Shown: piece by piece, positions 61,090-63,904 of the stretch
How positions within the stretch are numbered: the stretch's first letter is position 1
Layout of the letters: each line of letters opens with the position of its first letter
NCBI GenBank assembly: GCA_947175215.1
Contig: CAMWLR010000004.1
Location: forward strand, 1 to 63,904
Source: an uncultured Porphyromonadaceae bacterium
Lineage (GTDB): Bacteria > Bacteroidota > Bacteroidia > Bacteroidales > Muribaculaceae
Direction: 5' to 3'
Length of the DNA: 63,904 nucleotides
Notes under the pieces: generated by a model
What the model was told of the DNA's origin: nothing
Database searches by the model: none
Seen by the model: the letters and a program-made list of their open reading frames with translations, nothing else
Program-made: the position numbers and the translations under genes

Positions 61090-62181
61090 TTAGGGTAACC
61101 CGAGGAGGTCGCGGTAGATATCGAGAGCGTTTTTAATCTCGTCATCGGTGAGGGGTACATTGACCAGCACGTCACCGGGTGCTTTGAGGAGGGTGAAGTT
61201 GACCGCGTCTGGGGTGTCGTTTTTCTTGTCGCGGTGCATAAATGACAGCAACCGCTGATAATCGTCACAAGTAAACTCAAACGCCCCGTAATGCTTACGC
61301 ACGTATGTGACGTATGCGTTGAGGATCTCTGAGGGGAAGTTGTACTTGATCTTTGACATAACCAGCGCCACCACCATACCGAAGGCTACGGCATAGCCGT
61401 GTGACAGAGGCGATTTGCGCTCAAGGGCGAGCGACTCAAACGTATGCCCGACAGTGTGGCCCAGGTTGAGGGCGCGGCGTACACCCTGATCGTTATGGTC
61501 AGCCTCGACATATTTCTGTTTGACGGCCACCGATTCCTCAAGGAGTTTGAGCAGAGTGTCGGGGGTATAGTTTGTCACGTCATAGGCGAGCATCTTGCGG
61601 GTCAACTCGGGCGAACTTACCAGGCCGTGCTTGAGCATCTCGGCGTAACCCGAGAGGAGTTCCTGAGAGGTCAGGGTGTTGAAATAGAGGGTGGAGATGA
61701 TGGCCAGATCGGCATCGCGAAACATCCCTATCTCATTCTTGAGGCCGTTGAAGTTTATGCCGTTCTTACCGCCGACCGACGCGTCGACCGCGCAGAGCAG
61801 AGTCGTGGGTACGTTTATAAATGCGATGCCGCGCTTAAATGTCGCCGCGGCGAAAGCACCCATATCGGTCACCACCCCTCCGCCGAGATTAATGAGCAAC
61901 GATTTACGGTTGGCCGAGCTGTCGCCAAGCTGCTTCCATACCGAGGTGAGGGTGTCGAGATTCTTGTTAGCCTCACCGGCCTTGATGCGGATAATCCCCG
62001 CCTTGGCCACAGCCTCAGACTCGGCCTGAAGCAACGGCAGGACAAATGCCTCGGTGTTGACATCGACCAGCACATGTATTGATGAGGGAGAAAGATTCTT
62101 GACCGCCTCGTCGAGTGTTGACGCGACATGGTTAGTGAACACCAGATTAATCTGTGGGTTTGTGGCGTTGTCGTTACTCAT
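61090..62181 (-). CDS. aroB: 3-dehydroquinate synthase
   Basis: Second step of the shikimate pathway, NAD- and metal-dependent. GGGVVTDMGAFAAATFKRG and VPTTLLCAVDASVGGKNGIN form the NAD and substrate site; the metal histidines include those of NLGHTVGHTFES. 363 residues is normal. It follows the HAD gene by 52 bases and is convergent with the SpmAB gene. Confidence 0.95.
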   Translation of the reverse strand: MSNDNATNPQINLVFTNHVASTLDEAVKNLSPSSIHVLVDVNTEAFVLPLLQAESEAVAKAGIIRIKAGEANKNLDTLTSVWKQLGDSSANRKSLLINLGGGVVTDMGAFAAATFKRGIAFINVPTTLLCAVDASVGGKNGINFNGLKNEIGMFRDADLAIISTLYFNTLTSQELLSGYAEMLKHGLVSSPELTRKMLAYDVTNYTPDTLLKLLEESVAVKQKYVEADHNDQGVRRALNLGHTVGHTFESLALERKSPLSHGYAVAFGMVVALVMSKIKYNFPSEILNAYVTYVRKHYGAFEFTCDDYQRLLSFMHRDKKNDTPDAVNFTLLKAPGDVLVNVPLTDDEIKNALDIYRDLLGLP

Positions 62182-62233
62182 AGCAATCGTTTTTATCGTG
62201 AAGAGAATATTTTTAATATTTTAATAGTTGACA

Positions 62234-63001
62234 TTAACAGCGACCGTCGAGCAGAGCGGGCAGGGCGTCGGCGAGTTGCTCCATCGTGTCAAACACCAGG
62301 TCTGCCCCGGCATCGAGGAGAGCCTCACGCGGGATCGGTCCGGTAGTGACGGCCAGCACAAATGCCCCCGAGTCGTGACCCGCTTTTACACCTAACGGAG
62401 CATTCTCGATCACGATAGCCTGCTCGGGTGAGAGACCGCCGGCCAGCTCCATACCCTTGAGATAAGGCTCCGGGTCAGGTTTACCCTTGGTGACATCTGC
62501 CGCCGTGATGCGCAGGTCGTGGAGGAAAGCCCCCGGGAAATCGGTGTCGAGGCGGTCGAGGTTAGACAATTGCCGCGACCCCGTCACCAACACCCGTGTG
62601 ATGCCACGCTGGGTCAGTCGGGTGAGCATCTCTGAGGCACCCGGTATCACAGATACCCTCGGCATCTCATTAAAATAACTTGCCTTACGGACATAAAGTT
62701 CATCACACACCTCATCAACAGGCTCATAACCCTTAGCCCGCTTATAGAGCAAGCGGATGGTGGCGCGGCCCGTCATCCCCTCATAGAGGTAAAACTCGTC
62801 ACGGTCGGCGTCGAGGCCCAATTCATCAGCAAGCCTCTTCCAGGCAGCCGTATGATTGCGCATCGAGTCGATCAGTGTGCCGTCCATATCGATCAGAGCC
62901 GCGCGCGGCGACCACCCGGCCGGGGCGATGCCCCTGCGCCGGCAATAAGCCTCAACGGCCTCCCTTATCATCTGACAGTCATTCATAACACTTATCTGCA
63001 T
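62234..63001 (-). CDS. HAD-superfamily phosphatase/phosphomutase-like protein
   Basis: 255 residues. A 33-residue N-terminal extension precedes the HAD core: ALIDMDGTLIDS (nucleophile Asp), VLVTGSRQ, TKGKPDPEPYLKG and IENAPLGVKAGHDSG. The helical cap is of the beta-phosphoglucomutase type, so a sugar phosphate is likely, but the substrate is unknown. Its promoter box at 63017-63024 overlaps the end of higA. Confidence 0.85.
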   Translation of the reverse strand: MQISVMNDCQMIREAVEAYCRRRGIAPAGWSPRAALIDMDGTLIDSMRNHTAAWKRLADELGLDADRDEFYLYEGMTGRATIRLLYKRAKGYEPVDEVCDELYVRKASYFNEMPRVSVIPGASEMLTRLTQRGITRVLVTGSRQLSNLDRLDTDFPGAFLHDLRITAADVTKGKPDPEPYLKGMELAGGLSPEQAIVIENAPLGVKAGHDSGAFVLAVTTGPIPREALLDAGADLVFDTMEQLADALPALLDGRC

Positions 63002-63016
63002 AATTTTTTAGTGCCA

Positions 63017-63024
63017 CAAAGTTA
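63017..63024 (-). promoter_or_regulatory. Promoter -7 box of the HAD-aroB unit
   Basis: TAACTTTG on the minus strand overlaps the last codons of higA. It would start transcription near 63011, about ten bases before the HAD start. Confidence 0.55.
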
Positions 63025-63381
63025 CAGACCGAGGATAGCGGCCGGGGCGATGCCGAGGATCAGACAAAGGGCGCGGGCGACCCGCAGGGTCGGTTCGGCT
63101 CGGCCCGAGATATAGTCACTGACTCGCGAGGGACTTATGCCAAGTTCTTTGGCAAGCTCGCGTTGGGTCATCCCTTTTTCTGCGATCGACAGACTTATCA
63201 GTTGGCCTATGGTAGGTTTAGCGATGGGGTAATGTGTTTTTTCATAAGCCTCAACCATGTCCGAAACAATAGTAAGCTCAACAACATTCTTATCGTTTGA
63301 CGGGGTTTGGTCTGTCACCAGCGGCAATAACTCCTCGATCCGGTTGAGTGCAAACTCATATTGTTGTTTGGTAATTTCCAT
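63022..63381 (-). CDS. higA: HigA-type antitoxin, XRE helix-turn-helix
   Basis: 119 residues from the ATG at 63381, ten bases after the toxin stop; a longer frame from 63429 would overlap higB by 38 bases and lacks family character. The N-terminal helices (MEITKQQYEFALNRIEELL) are those of HigA, and the C-terminal XRE domain reads GMTQRELAKELGISPSRVSDYISG. It should neutralise HigB and repress the operon promoter. Confidence 0.85.
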   Translation of the reverse strand: MEITKQQYEFALNRIEELLPLVTDQTPSNDKNVVELTIVSDMVEAYEKTHYPIAKPTIGQLISLSIAEKGMTQRELAKELGISPSRVSDYISGRAEPTLRVARALCLILGIAPAAILGL

Positions 63382-63391
63382 ATATTTGTCA

Positions 63392-63691
63392 TTAGATGGT
63401 TGAACAGTCAATTTTATCATACTCGGCATGAGTGCCTACAAAGCATATATAGATTCTCCCTATCGTGAATTTAATCACGACAACCAGGCGGTAATTGTTA
63501 CCTCTGATATTGAAAACATAGTGTTGGCCACCGACGTAATCGGTGGCAGGGAAATCCTCGCGTATATCTGACAGTGTATGCCACTGAGCCTGTTGGGCAA
63601 CATCATACCACCGTTGCAGAGCAATCTGAGAGTCCTTATGGTCGGGCGACTCATAAAACTCCCTTATTTTTCTGTGTGAGATTATATGCAT
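63392..63691 (-). CDS. higB: HigB-type mRNA interferase toxin
   Basis: 99 residues of the HigB (RelE-superfamily) family: MHIISHRKIREF at the start, then HYVFNIRGNNYRLVVVI and YICFVGTHAEYDKID, the core of the ribosome-dependent RNases. Toxin first, antitoxin second, is the usual higBA order. A promoter lies at 63711-63740. Whether it is active cannot be told. Confidence 0.88.
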   Translation of the reverse strand: MHIISHRKIREFYESPDHKDSQIALQRWYDVAQQAQWHTLSDIREDFPATDYVGGQHYVFNIRGNNYRLVVVIKFTIGRIYICFVGTHAEYDKIDCSTI

Positions 63692-63710
63692 AAATGGCAG
63701 TCTTTGACCG

Positions 63711-63740
63711 CAAAGTTAATACTTAATTTTGAAATCCAAA
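63711..63740 (-). promoter_or_regulatory. higBA promoter
   Basis: TAACTTTG (63711-63718, minus strand) with TTTTGG at the -33 region (63737-63740, 18-base spacer). The transcript would begin near 63705, 14 bases before higB. Confidence 0.65.
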
Positions 63741-63754
63741 ACTTTATCGTGTAA

Positions 63755-63775
63755 AAATTTTGTTTTTCAAAATTT
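63755..63775. promoter_or_regulatory. Inverted repeat upstream of the higBA promoter
   Basis: AAATTTTG (63755-63762) and CAAAATTT (63768-63775) are perfect arms with a TTTTT spacer. It may be a HigA operator or an UP-type element; A/T richness makes chance possible. Confidence 0.35.
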
Positions 63776-63904
63776 AATAGAGTAAAAGAATCTTTTATAG
63801 ATATTTCTGTGAACTCCGTGGGGAATATTATGTAACGTGGCCGTCGTAAATGCGACAGGGTGACGCATGTGAGGTCGCCCGCGAATGTGGAGTGCGGGAG
63901 GGAG
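63776..63904. other. Window-end intergenic stretch
   Basis: The first half is AT-rich and the last 80 bases are GC-rich with short pairing arms (GCGAC near 63853 with GTCGC near 63875). I see no complete gene or named RNA; the element is cut by the window edge. Confidence 0.4.

Overview
The window comes from a member of the Bacteroidales, most likely a gut lineage such as Muribaculaceae (the family call is an inference from overall gene style). The evidence is a SusC/SusD outer-membrane glycan uptake locus, a TamL lipoprotein in place of TamA, BspA-type leucine-rich repeats, DUF4919 and DUF5715 proteins, almost no Shine-Dalgarno sequences, and many promoters of the Bacteroidetes type (TTTG, about 19 bases, TAnnTTTG). 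The DNA is GC-rich in genes and AT-rich between them. Most genes lie on the minus strand. I see no phage, insertion sequence, CRISPR array, tRNA or rRNA.

Layout. 1-7.2 kb: a tripartite RND efflux operon (membrane fusion lipoprotein, AcrB-like pump, OprM-like channel) that runs on into an lpxA gene. 7.4-14.5 kb: tamB-tamL, the translocation and assembly module. 14.6-18.1 kb: aminotransferase, tyrS and a lipid kinase. 18.3-20.8 kb: a divergent pair, a DUF5715 lipoprotein and a secreted leucine-rich-repeat protein. 21-22.4 kb: metK with a structured leader that resembles a SAM-II-family riboswitch. 22.7-30.2 kb: a susC-susD-susE/F-susE/F locus with no enzymes. 30.5-39.5 kb: a small secreted protein, then a seven-gene minus-strand run from topA to rnhB that includes a GH3-family enzyme, an alkaline phosphatase, a DUF4919 protein and a membrane-anchored pseudokinase. 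39.8-45.5 kb: an MgtC-like protein and a TolC-HlyD-permease-permease export operon that lacks an ATPase gene. 45.86 kb: the SRP RNA gene. 46.3-50.9 kb: malic enzyme, apt, a parS-like palindrome, mnmG and ybeY. 51.2-56.9 kb: a run from a PatB-type lyase and aroA through an unknown membrane protein, a metal ABC permease and a GH25 lysozyme to an RluA-type pseudouridine synthase. 57-63 kb: a TGS-nucleoside kinase, a PAP2 phosphatase, an SpmA-SpmB fusion, aroB and a HAD phosphatase. 63-63.7 kb: a higBA toxin-antitoxin pair.

The common theme is envelope work: lipid A (lpxA), outer-membrane assembly (tamBL), efflux and export, glycan import, surface proteins and phosphate/lipid enzymes, interleaved with housekeeping genes. 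The observations most worth following are the metK leader RNA, the pseudokinase operon, an extra membrane hairpin inside the RND pump, the structured topA leader, the parS-like site beside mnmG, the ATPase-less exporter, and a possible 27-residue membrane peptide overlapping the end of apt. None is proven from sequence alone.
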